From the NCBI GenBank assembly GCA_033239005.1, contig BSQZ01000079.1, positions 186,001 to 250,000 on the forward strand: a stretch of 64,000 nucleotides of DNA, in the 5' to 3' direction. A model generated the notes under the pieces. It was not told the origin of the DNA. It was given only the letters and a program-made list of their open reading frames with translations, and searched no databases. The translations under genes and the position numbers were made by a program. The DNA comes from Lamellibrachia satsuma. Its lineage: Eukaryota; Annelida; Polychaeta; Sabellida; Siboglinidae. Below, piece after piece: positions 30,999-43,300 of the stretch; positions within the stretch are counted from its first letter, which is position 1, and every line of letters begins with the position of its first letter.

Positions 30999-33266
30999 AC
31001 ATCAGTAAACTGGAGAGCAGCATAGACAACCAGACACAAGTAAACTGGAGAGCAGCGTAGACAACCAGACACAAGAACATCTGTAAACTGGACAGTAGCA
31101 TAGACAACCAGACACAAGAACATCAGTAAACTGGAGAGGAGCATAGACAACCAGACACAAGAACATCTGTAAACTGGAGAGTAGCATAGACAACCAGACA
31201 CAAGAACATCAGTAAACTGGAGAGTAGCATAGACAACCAGACACAAGAACATCAGTAAACTGGAGAGTAGCATAGGCAACCAGACACAAGAACATAAGTA
31301 AACTGGAGAGCAGCATAGGCAACCAGACACAAGAACATCTGTAAACTGGAGAGCAGCATAGACAACCAGACACAAGAACATCAGTAAACTGGAGAGCAGC
31401 ATAGACAACCAGACACAAGAACATCAGTAAACTGGAGAGCAGCATAGACAACCAGACACAAGAACATCAGTGAACTGGAGAGCAGCATAGACAACCAGAC
31501 ACAAGAACATCAGTGAACTGGAGAGCAGCATAGACAACCAGACACAAGAACATCAGTGAACTGGAGAGCAGCATAGACAACCAGACACAAGAACATCAGT
31601 GAACTGGAGAGCAGCATAGACAACCAGACACAAGAACATCAGTAAACTGGAGAGCAGCATAGACAACCAGACACAAGAACATCTGTAAACTGGAGAGCAG
31701 CATAGACAACCAGACACAAGAACATCAGTAAACTGGAGAGCAGCATAGACAACCAGACACAAGAACATCAGTAAACTGGAGAGCAGCATAGACAACCAGA
31801 CACAAGAACATCAGTAAACTGGAGAGCAGCATAGACAACCAGACACAAGAACATCAGTAAACTGGAGAGCAGCATAGACAACCAGACACAAGAACATCAG
31901 TAAACTGGAGAGCAGCATAGACAACCAGACACAAGAACATCTGTAAACTGGAGAGCAGCATAGACAACCAGACACAAGAACATCAGTAAACTGGAGAGCA
32001 GCATAGACAACCAGACACAAGAACATCAGTGAACTGGAGAGCAGCGTAGACAACCAGACACAAGAACATCAGTAAACTGGAGAGCAGCGTAGACAACCAG
32101 ACACAAGAACATCAGTGAACTGGAGAGCAGCGTAGACAACCAGACACAAGAACATCAGTGAACTGGAGAGCAGCGTAGACAACCAGACACAAGAACATCA
32201 GTGAACTGGAGAGCAGCGTAGACAACCAGACACAAGAACATCAGTGAACTGGAGAGCAGCGTAGACAACCAGACACAAGAACATCAGTGAACTGGAGAGC
32301 AGCGTAGACAACCAGACACAAGAACATCAGTGAACTGGAGAGCAGCGTAGACAACCAGACACAAGAACATCAGTGAACTGGAGAGCAGCGTAGACAACCA
32401 GACACAAGAACATCAGTGAACTGGAGAGCAGCGTAGACAACCAGACACAAGAACATCAGTGAACTGGAGAGCAGCGTAGACAACCAGACACAAGAACATC
32501 AGTAAACTGGAGAGCAGCGTAGACAACCAGACACAAGAACATCAGTAAACTGGAGAGCAGCGTAGACAACCAGACACAAGAACATCTGTAAACTGGAGAG
32601 CAGCATAGACAACCAGACACAAGAACATCAGTGAACTGGAGAGCAGCATAGACAACCAGACACAAGAACATCAGTAAACTGGAGAGCAGCATAGACAACC
32701 AGACACAAGAACATCAGTGAACTGGAGAGCAGCATAGACAACCAGACACAAGAACATCAGTGAACTGGAGAGCAGCATAGACAACCAGACACAAGAACAT
32801 CAGTGAACTGGAGAGCAGCTTAGACAACCAGACACAAGAACATCAGTGAACTGGAGAGCAGCATAGACAACCAGACACAAGAACATCAGTTAACTGGAGA
32901 GCAGCATAGACAACCAGACACAAGAACATCAGTGAACTGGAGAGCAGCATAGACAACCAGACACAAGAACATCAGTGAACTGGAGAGCAGCATAGACAAC
33001 CAGACACAAGAACATCAGTGAACTGGAGAGCAGCATAGACAACCAGACACAAGAACATCAGTGAACTGGAGAGCAGCATAGACAACCAGACACAAGAACA
33101 TCAGTGAACTGGAGAGCAGCATAGACAACCAGACACAAGAACATCAGTGAACTGGAGAGCAGCATAGACAACCAGACACAAGAACATCAGTAAACTGGAG
33201 AGCAGCATAGACAACCAGACACAAGAACATCAGTAAACTGGAGAGCAGTGTAGACAACAAGACACA
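30999..33266. repeat. 43-bp minisatellite, about 52 copies
   Basis: Unit ACATCAGTAAACTGGAGAGC followed by AGCATAGACAACCAGACACAAGA. Variable sites: CAGTA/CAGTG/CTGTA and AGCAT/AGCGT. A homogenised block with AGCGT runs from about 32040 to 32570. It lies in the intergenic region between the convergent LIAS and POSH genes. The cysteine/leucine-rich minus-strand frames are artefacts. Confidence 0.97.
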
Positions 33267-33788
33267 TGATCAAGTTTCCTTACATCAGTGATTGTGTTGA
33301 TACAACCACTAACATATTTGTCTTATTATTTTGAGCCTCTGTTGTGTTTTGTGTTAGAAATCTGCAATTTCAAGTGTTTACAACCTGAGATGTGTCAATG
33401 TTAAATCTGCATTTGTAATGGTCAGGAGAGAGTTTGCACAAATCATCTTACAAGATGCATTCAAAAGTAGTGTGGTAAACCAGTTATAATTCACTGTGTG
33501 TGGAGTGGCTAGTTTTACATGTATAAAAATACAAATCAAGGATAAACGTACTTCCAAAAGATTGACAAGACAAGTGACCACATATTTCTTTATTTGTTAT
33601 GAACTGTGGATGTTTGACATGTTAGTTTCCTATAGCCTGTTGCAAAGTAGCTGTCATATTACTGTCCCTTGGAGGTGACTGCATCACATCCTCATAATCG
33701 TTATGCGCAACAGACTATAGACCACTAGACAACTACACATGATATACTGTTTTTAAAGCTGTCTTCAACAATACGATGAGAATGAGAA

Positions 33789-34038
33789 CAATTCTTTCTT
33801 ATTGACATTCACCAGGGTTCTGAATTGATAAAATCAACTAATTTTCATTTGTCAATTTCATTCGCTCTAACTTTACAAGACTTGATACTAATTGAATATG
33901 TAAAAGTTTAAAAAATGCTTTCAATACTATAACATTCATTTTGAATGAAACATCATGAATCCATTGTAGTGAAATTCACCAATACTCATCTCCATCAATG
34001 ACAACACAGAGATTGAAATTCATTCAATAAATCCTAAC
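33789..34038 (+). repeat. Dispersed repeat, partner of 21810-22076
   Basis: Same orientation and block order as the copy upstream of LIAS exon 7. Here it follows the 43-bp array by about 500 bp. Confidence 0.6.
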
Positions 34039-34039
34039 A

Positions 34040-36780
34040 ATTCTGATGGCAAATAAAACTAGACCCAACAGTTATGAATGATGAAATTACGACAAAATGT
34101 GTCCTATTTACAAAATGCATTCAAATGACACATTAAGAAATGCTTGCTTCTTTCTACAATGACAACAACACTCATAACTATGCTATAGTGATTACACCTT
34201 GTGTATTCTTTACAACAATACTCTTTACAACATTACACTGTGGTTAATTTTACGATGAAACATCTCTAATGATATTATGCACACTGTGTGTGGAGTGGCT
34301 AGTTTGTGCTATGACACATGCAATACATTCTATTACATATACACACCAATGGTTACTAACATTGTTTGGTATAGACTGTGTAGTAGATAGCGAACATTTG
34401 GAAATGGTAGGGATGGACACTATTGGGAGTTGTCCATCATCAAATGACATCTGGGCCTGTTTACTCAAAACACCCAGTTCATAAGACTCACTTGTGTAGC
34501 CACTATCTACTTTATACAGGTTCATTTCAGTTAGGAAAATAAATCAGTCTTATGAACTTTGCAAAGAGAAATATATTGATTGTTGGACCGATGCAGGTGT
34601 TTCAAATACACAGGCCCTAGCCTGTCAACCAGACATTGTCTCACTTGCCCAAAGTCTTCACTGTCCAAATAATCCAAACTCAGGATTCCCACAGACCCAC
34701 ACATGCATCTCAAGTTTAAAAAGAACTCCCATGATGTACACATAGAAGATATGCATTACTTGTGCAGTATTATGTCTCAATGAACATTATGGCAAAATAG
34801 ATGCATCTTCAAAATATTAATACATTTTTTTCTACATACAATTTGAAATCAACAAAATTAATTAATGTATTTTTAAAGCAAAAAAATCAAGTGAAACATT
34901 TTCATAATTAGCATTACTTTTAGCAGAACAAAAATGTGAGGTCATTGAACCAACCTACAATGACTGGTATGGTTTGTTAATAGCTGTTTGCTAAAATCTG
35001 AAAACATACAATAAATTGATGTGCAATAACAGGAAAAAAATTTATAAAATGTATCAACATGTAAGAAAGGCCCACCAGCAACACCTGGATGGTAACACCC
35101 AGCACAGAGGGAACACGTGGAAAAGTAAAATATTTAATTTCAAGAACAAGGTAGGTAGTGGAGCAATATTAGGTAGGAGGAAATGGGCCTCCTATGACGA
35201 GATCAGGCTTTTTCTACAAGAATATAACAACTTTTCAGAATCCAATCATCACTCTTTTGTTGAAACACTGTCGCAAGTTTGTTTTTTGAAGCTTTGAATT
35301 CTGCCGGATGTGACACTACTAAACATGGCAGCCAAGTAACATGTGAGACAGACACTGCTGGATACTGGAGGCTGCACCTTCACCACATGGCTCATGTAAC
35401 ATTTCAGTCAGAACGGCTCACACCATCTTTCATTGCATTTTCACAAAACTTCAAAGATATTTTGCGTATTGCAAGAAGACGCTATTGCTCTGTTTCACAA
35501 ATGTAGCTATTAGCTGATTCCAGAGTTCCACATATGCTGTTGTCAAACTGGTCACACTACACCAACAAACAGACTGTACAACACACATAGAAACATGTGA
35601 CAAGTGACAATACAACAGTAGGACATAAGACTGGCAAATATGTATGCATTGTGTCTGTCACTGCAAACATACATGCTCTCTCAACATCCTACTTTCCCTA
35701 ACCACGCAGATGTCAACAGATGACATATACAACACACAGTGATGATATAGCTAATTAGTTTTGAGGTAACACGTGCTGTGTTGCACAGTAGCAATGCCAA
35801 TCGACAACCATTTTACCAAGATAACCATCCTCTCACTGTTGCCCATATTTCATAAATTATGTTTAGTGGTTGATTTCACATCAACAACGGGATGTTCTTA
35901 AACAAATATACTAAGTTTACAAGTTTCTACACACAGACTTATCTTAAATAGTAACAACATTAAATCCACAAAGGAAATAATGTCACTACCTAGTATCAAG
36001 AATAAACTCTTGTCTGTTCCTATCATTTTGTACATCAATTTGCTACAAAAATTATGGTGCAGACTGATATAAGACGACAGAGATCAGAATGGATCGTGCT
36101 GCAATAAGTTGTACAGAAAATAAACAATTGCATTTACCAGCAATTATTAAATGTGACAAAGACAGCTACCTTTGACTAAACGTGACAAAGACAGCTACCT
36201 CTGATTAAACATGACATATATCTGATATTGAGTCCATTCTTCCTGTCTTTGGGAGTCCACTGTCATGTTCCAGACATAACTATTTGCTTGAGCGAATTAT
36301 TGCACATTATGTCTTTGCAGGTTTAATAAGTGCAATGTTGGTGTGTAGAATGAAGTATGTTGAAATAAATCTTGAAGGTTTTCCTGTGGTTAGAGTGGAC
36401 ATTAGGGTTTGGATGATCAACACACCCCTTATTCTACGTCTTCCACCAACATACTATGCATGTGGGGGTTCTAGAAACACTCGCTCTAAGAACATTGTCA
36501 GTTGTTATTTGACAACACAGAGTAGACAAGTTGAGCCAGCAACTGATGTCACTTGTAAATGACAGGGGAACGTTACATAAAGGGAATGAATGTACAAAGA
36601 TTTTCATTATTTAACTGAATGACCGTTTTTATGGACATTGCAACAATTAATTTATCAGTACAAATAACATCTCTATCATGATCTTTCATATCTAACTTAA
36701 TATTTTAGAAAATACAAATGAAACAAAACATGCCAGTTGCACGACATAAATAGAGATCTCTGTCTGGCAACAAGAGCAAT
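34040..36780. other. Intergenic, no gene recognised
   Basis: A 23-bp block CTGTGTGTGGAGTGGCTAGTTT occurs here (about 34283) and also at 33494, hinting at a further diverged duplication. A 29-bp direct repeat (GTGACAAAGACAGCTACC..) lies at about 36154-36211. Frames of 90 codons at 35016 and 36284 match nothing I know. Confidence 0.5.
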
Positions 36781-36782
36781 AA

Positions 36783-36931
36783 ATCATTGTGCATTCCTTT
36801 TTAACACAGTCGTAGACTGATGCACCACTTTTGTATCATTGTGCATTCTCTTTAACAGATTTGTAACTTGATGCACTACTTTTGTATCATTGTGCATTCT
36901 CTTTAACACAGTCATGGGCTGATGCACCACT
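36783..36931. repeat. 51-bp tandem repeat, three copies
   Basis: Unit ATCATTGTGCATTCTCTTTA then ACACAGTC..GACTGATGCACCACTTTTGT, starting at 36783, 36835 and 36886. Confidence 0.85.
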
Positions 36932-37139
36932 TGAATCGTCTGCTACCCAGTCAACTTGTGCTTCACCACACTGCAACGGACATGCCTACTTGGTTCACAA
37001 CACTTAGGTGATGTTAAGCTGCTGTAATTTCCAGCACTTTCCAGCATTCCCATCAGACAGAAATGTCCGTGTTGTCACTGGCAAGAAATCTTGTTGAGCT
37101 GCTTTGAAATGTTTTTACAAGGGTGAGAGAAATCAACTG

Positions 37140-37145
37140 TTTATT
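37140..37145 (-). promoter_or_regulatory. POSH polyadenylation signal AATAAA
   Basis: AATAAA on the minus strand 37 bases after the stop codon of the last exon, in CTTCAATAAACAG. Confidence 0.65.
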
Positions 37146-37181
37146 GAAGCAGGACCATCACAACCAGTACCGGTACACAGA

Positions 37182-37350
37182 TCAGAAGTTCTTCACAAAG
37201 CTTCCTGGAAAAAGTCCCGTTTTCCCTGTACGCTGCTGTGTTCCTTTGTACCAGCCATCTTCCCGCTTCTTGTGAATATAAACAATGTCTCCAACTTTCA
37301 ACTCCAGCTCTATGTCACTCTGTGGGGGGTAGGGGGCAATACATCGGTAC
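37182..37350 (-). CDS. POSH: POSH terminal exon: SH3-4 and stop
   Basis: Acceptor CCCCCTACAG. It encodes [32 protein letters not shown] and [15 protein letters not shown], stop TGA at 37184-37182. SH3RF1 also ends right after this domain (GSFVENI). Confidence 0.98.
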
Positions 37351-40300
37351 CTGTAGGGGGCAGAAGGACTACATGAAGCAACTGTTACTGAATATATTTA
37401 ATATGTTAAATGCCATAACGTTATCTTTACAACTTATATTGTCTTTAACTGATCAAACAAAGGAAAAGTTTGAGTTAAAAAAACATTTTTTTCAAACTAT
37501 ATACATATAATAATAATAGTACGAGATTGCATACTTTTATTGGGCACGGGAAAATCATGTTTTTATTTAGTTTAGCCATTCAGTAACTATGCAGAGTTCT
37601 TCATTTGTTACGAATTGAGAACTTTTATTATGTGAGTTTTCACTGCTAAGGTGCTGACAGGGATGGTCGTTTATAGGGACAACTAAGGTTAGTTAACCTA
37701 GTATTTAATTTGACTATATTACAATTTGGCCCACCTCTCTCTGACTAGTGGCTTGGGCTTTCCTGGTCTTGATGATGATGTTTGTTGGTGCGATGTGTCC
37801 AACGAGACTGATTTTTTGTTCTGCAAGGCTGAGATGCCTGCAGTGGCACCCTGTGTCTCCACAGGCAAGGAACCAGACCTACAATACACAGCAGGACAAT
37901 GCAAAATAATGCAACATACGACAGGCTTGGATTGACACATCTGTGTGTAATCCATATATAAAACGTGATTAACAGCGCTTATAAATTTATTGTAACATGC
38001 TGGATCATTCCTAATTTAGGACCTTTTCTATGACCAATTTGATATAAAATAACAAAGAAATGTTGCTCAAATATCACATAGGCATCTTCATTTATTTGGT
38101 GACCAAACAATCGTTTGATTAAAGAGGTACATCACTCAGCAATATGCAGTTATTCCACCTGTGTCGAATTATAGCCTAGGGCTTAATATTAAGCCTACTT
38201 TGGTGAAACTAAATTTAAGACCTTTCATTAAAAATTCCTTTTTAGAACCTTTTTAAGACCTTTGGTTAAAAATCCTTTTAAAAGAACTTTTAAATTAAAA
38301 ATGTAAGATCCAATTTAAGACTCTGCACACCCTGCAATGTAGGTCAAGAGAGGGTGAATTAGACTGACCTCCGGTGGGGCACAGGAGGGTGGCCAACAGG
38401 GTCATCTGTGGCGAGGTCTGGAGGGGGTGACTTAGACTTCTTGTTCTTTGTTAGTCTCTTCATGATGCCAAGACGCCCCACGTCTTTGTCCCTCCTCTCC
38501 TTCTGAACAGTCGATCATGCAGGTTAACTACACTATATGTTTACATACATGGCACGATTCTCACAAGATCATGCAGGTTAACTACACTACACGTCTACAT
38601 ACAGGGCACGATTCTCACAAGATCATGCAGGTTAACTACACTATACGTCTACATACATGGCACGATTCTCACAAGACTGCATCTGCAAACTGATGAGATA
38701 TAATAATTTCATGGCCAGAAGAAATATTTTGAACATATTTTAATGTACCAGTGTTTTTAAGAACGTAAATTTATTTAAACATACAGCTGTTATTATTTGA
38801 TAACAAAATAATTGCTGTCACGTTTGACTACTGTTATTGCAAGCAATGTTTCTTGCACACAACACAGCAGTAGATTCATAGTTGTTCATTACTCCCTAGT
38901 TATACTTCCATTCAGTAGCTGATACATCAACACATTTTGTTAGCTGTCTCAGAGTCCTCTCAATATCAGGAATGGGCGCAGGAGACGGTTAAATATTTAT
39001 TTATAATATTACAATACTTATTTTGATTTATTTCAGTTCAAACAGGTCCAACTATACAGTAATAGGACTGATGGTTTATTTCAGTGTCCTTCTCTAGAGT
39101 TAATGAGTCCAAGACAGAATGTTTCCATTTCCCGGCATGGGATCTTTGACTTCCTCTCGCATATACAACAGAAAGAAGGGACCTAGGGCTCTTAGCGTAT
39201 TTTTCGAAAGACAATATGGGTTGAATGAAATTGCCCAAGTTTGGTGGTTTCGAACCCCAGTTCCCTCAACCGATAGTCTGACGCTCTACCACACAGCCAC
39301 CACACCCCACAATAATTGCATAGTATTGTTTCGTGATAGGACAGATGCTACAAAGTCCACAGTCAGTCACTGCAATCACAGTAAGAGGCATGTAGGAGTT
39401 CATCACATTTTTTTATTATTTATTTACTGTTCAATTTAAATAGGGCATTTCAATGCACAGCACTGCTTTACAGTAGTGAAAATTATTTGGTAAAAATTAT
39501 TTAATAAAACTGAGGGAAATAAAAAATGTATTGTATAAATCAGTTGGTGAATAATTCTTGATGCGAACCTTATCTTTGCTGGTTGTCGGGGTGACGACAT
39601 GATTGGACGGACTGGTTGCCCCGACAACGACGTTGGGAGGTGTCACAACAACACTGGCCGACATGGAATGATGTGCCGATGATGCTGCTGCAGCCGAACC
39701 TGAATGACCTTGACCTTGGTGGTGATGGTGATGATGATTGGCAGATGTCGATGATGAAGTGCTATGTTTTGTGGCTTTCTCTGCTGACCGACTCGAGACG
39801 TGTGGTGATCCACGACCACGGTTCTTGTCACCATTTCCTGACGTGTCACCATGCTTTGTGATCTGCTGCACTTGCGTGCTGGCATGTGACACTGTGGTGA
39901 CACCAGTGACGTCACCACCATGTGTGAGCGGACGAGACTGTTGACACGCACTCATCAGACTGCGTGTCACCGCCTGCGTTACATTCGTGATGGTCCGAGT
40001 GTGTGTCACTGTTACATTTGGCATTTTGGTGACACACTGGCCTGACGTTGTCCCTGAGACGCCACCAGCGCTTACTCGGGGTGATGTCTTTGGGAAGCTG
40101 TGTGTGCGCCCCACCGTGGCATGTGGGGGCACGGCCGGTGCCCTCCCCACATGGGGTGTGCAGCTGGGGGTGGTGCGACTCACTGATGTCACAACGCCTG
40201 TGTTTGCTGAACTTGACGATTCAAAACTGGCACCACCTGCAGTCGTCACTGTTGCCATGGAGACAGCAGACTTCGAAGCACTGTTTATCCTGCAAAATTA

Positions 40301-43300
40301 TAAACAGTAACAAATTTCATTGAGCCCCCATTGCCATAGCTTGTAACTATAGACTTGTGTGGCTGAATACTTCTCAGAGAGGTTGAGATAATGTTGGAAT
40401 GGGCGAGTGGTCTGGGCATGTAAGTATCACACTGGTTGGTCCTGTAAGTTTGGAATGGTAGGGTTGTCTGGGCATTAACACATTGGTTGGTCCTGTAAGG
40501 TACTACACTATCTGTTGGAATGAATGGGTTGTCTGGGCATTAACACATTGTTCACAATTCCATTGTGAATCTGTCATCACGTACAATTCCACAGAAGAAC
40601 TACAGAGATCTTGAGAGAGGTCTCCATGGCAGCGGGCTGAACTTCGTCTTTTTGCCTCCATATCTCCTCCATCACACCACTGAAAATACTTCATTAACTT
40701 GTCCATCTGATTTATTTGACTGCTTAACATACTTAAAATGACCACTGCACTTACTTGACTGCCTGCACGTAGTTGCCAGGGAATACACCGACAGAGCCGG
40801 AGCGCAAGCACGTCCCTTTGAACCAGCCATCTTGACACTTCTCTGTCACTGTGTAATAATCACCCTTGCGAAGTTCAACTTCATCTGTCTTCTGTGGTTT
40901 GTAGTTGTACAGGGCCACATAACTGTAGAGAAAGGCAAAGAGAACACAAAGCACTAGGTGAGTAGCTAGAAGATGAAATGACAAAGCCATGTTCACTCTG
41001 TAACTAAGTCACATATGTACACTGAAAACAAGCAAATAAAAACATAACTAACAACTTAACTTGCGACTTAGGTTTATCTCCAGTTATGCCATCGACACAC
41101 CACACCAAATATAGTTATGGTCAATGCGTATCAATGTGCTTTCATCCTAATTCAGCCCATTTTGGTTAGTTTGACGTGTATATACCACACACAGGTACTC
41201 AGCAGTTATGAATGGGCTAAAAAATGGGAATCATCGAATGATGTGACTCCTTCCAGAAGTGTCATCATTCAAAGGGAAACCCCTTGATTACAACACATCT
41301 CACAATACGTCCATTGTCTTGTTGTGTTTTGTGGTGTTGTGTATAAATGTGGCCTAAAGCAAATTGAATTACAGCTTGTGGTGTGTCAACAATATTACAA
41401 AATGTGAACAAGCGTGATGTGACACCAAATGAGGAAGTTATGATATAATTATTTGATGATAATTGCCCGACTAGTGTTGTACTCACAATGTAGGTGGTGT
41501 TGCAGTGTAACTGACCGTGCCAGCCGTCGTCCTAGTCTGGCTGTCAGCACTTGTAACCTGCCATTGGCAATAGGATCAGTTGTTAAAACAAACATATCTT
41601 ACTGAGAACAAGTGAATGGAACAGTGATACCTAAATGTAGTATGGGCGTGTCCAAAATGTTCACCAAAACTGGTGCATACACATTTGTACATACATATTT
41701 ACAGTTATATACAGTGGACTCTGTCCAACAGAATCACTTTGCACGAGAACAATTTGATTCTATTAAGCGGCTGAATCACCTAAGCAGCACATCTTAATAC
41801 AGCGGGAACAGGGATGATTCCATCCCAACCAACATATTTGACTCTACTTTAACAAGATTTAACAAGATTTGCCATCCAAGCCAAAGGCCCAGATGGCAAG
41901 TGGACAAGGAAGCCATTGGCTTATCGAGAGTCCAACAATGTTCACCTACTTATAACCCGCCCTCCTGATATATGTGTCAACCTTGTTTTTAAACATATTC
42001 ACGCTGCTAGCAGTTACACAATCTGTAGACAATTTGTTCCATTCATTTATTGTCCTCTGTGAGAACGAGTGCTTCCTGATGTCCAATCTACATTGATCCT
42101 TTACTAATTTTACCTCATGTCCTCTAGTTAAGTACTTGACTCTACTTAACGGCTGATTCTGTTATCCGTGATTATGTTAAGCGGAGTCCACTGTACACAC
42201 ATTTGCCAAATTTATTTACTTTACACAGACACTTCCATATCGCTGTTGAAGAGAAGTTCATTGTGATTTGCACCATGCAGTGGGTTGGATGTGAATCTAT
42301 TAGACTAACTTCAAACACACAAAAAAGGACTTTCGTTGTTTTGATTGGGGTGGGGTGGTCTCCCTCGTACCGTGGGAGGTGGGGGATCGAGTACCCCAGC
42401 CTTTCTGTTTGTACATGTATGTGTATGGCTAATCAACTTGGTAATTACGCCCCTACTATGGCACTTGTAACCAATTGTGATTGTTACTCCTATGTAGGGG
42501 CTCTTCGGCATTCCATGCCTATGATTACTGTATTAAATAAATGGATTGCCATTTTCTCACTCATACATGTTTTTCAGTTATGACTGATATGTACAGAAAC
42601 TAGCTCAGGCTCCACACCAGTTTATGATATCATTAAGACCAGGCAGTCAGATTAAGTAGGGATATTAAATTCAATGACATAAGATGCAGGCATGCGAAAA
42701 AGGACTTTCGTTGTTTTGATTCTTCAATATATGTCGAGGAGTCAAAGCAATGAAAGTCCATCTTCACGTGTTAGAAGTTAGTTTAATAGACACATCCAAC
42801 CAACCTCATGGTGCAGATTAAAACGGACTTCCATTGTTTTGAATCTTCAACAGCGATAAACACCTATACGTTTACATCTACACATGTGTATGTACATCAT
42901 ATTGCAGTGTTGCCCTGCCAGTTCGTTCCCCAAAATGGTGTGCGGAAACATAAAAACACGGATTAATGCAATTTGCTGTTTCTCAAGATTGTTCCCACAC
43001 AAAAGCATGTGGATTACTAAAAAACGGATTATCGAAGAACAGATTAATGAGACATGACTCTACAAACTGGCACATCACCTACTCACCTGGACTTATGTAT
43101 GCAGGCATTCAGTGTATAAATGACATACCTTTGAGATTGTCCGTGGTGCCAGTGTCACAACTGCGCTATCAGATCTTGCACTGGCCGCCATGGTGACCTC
43201 GTGGCCACTGGGTATCTCCATGGAGTGGCGGTGTTGCTCAGGGGCCATCGTACGGTGCGGCGACGATGGTAATGCTGTCATTGAATGGCGTTTCTGTTGA

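Noticed and set aside
30983..32698. Cys/Leu-rich repeated minus-strand frames (LLSSLLMFLCLVVYA type), looking like membrane repeats
   Set aside because: They arise from the 43-bp array; each frame closes after 80 codons because 43 is not a multiple of three.
35016..35506. Two overlapping plus-strand frames of 75-93 codons
   Set aside because: Low-complexity, no recognised domain, no neighbouring splice pattern; kept as unassigned intergenic sequence.
39246..39300. tRNA gene on the minus strand (A and B boxes)
   Set aside because: Boxes are present but acceptor and anticodon stems do not form cleanly, and the homology-like body continues for about 200 bp as in SINEs.
39616..40323. Plus-strand frames of 68-107 codons
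   Set aside because: Antisense of the large POSH linker exon, whose minus-strand frame has correct splice sites and phases.
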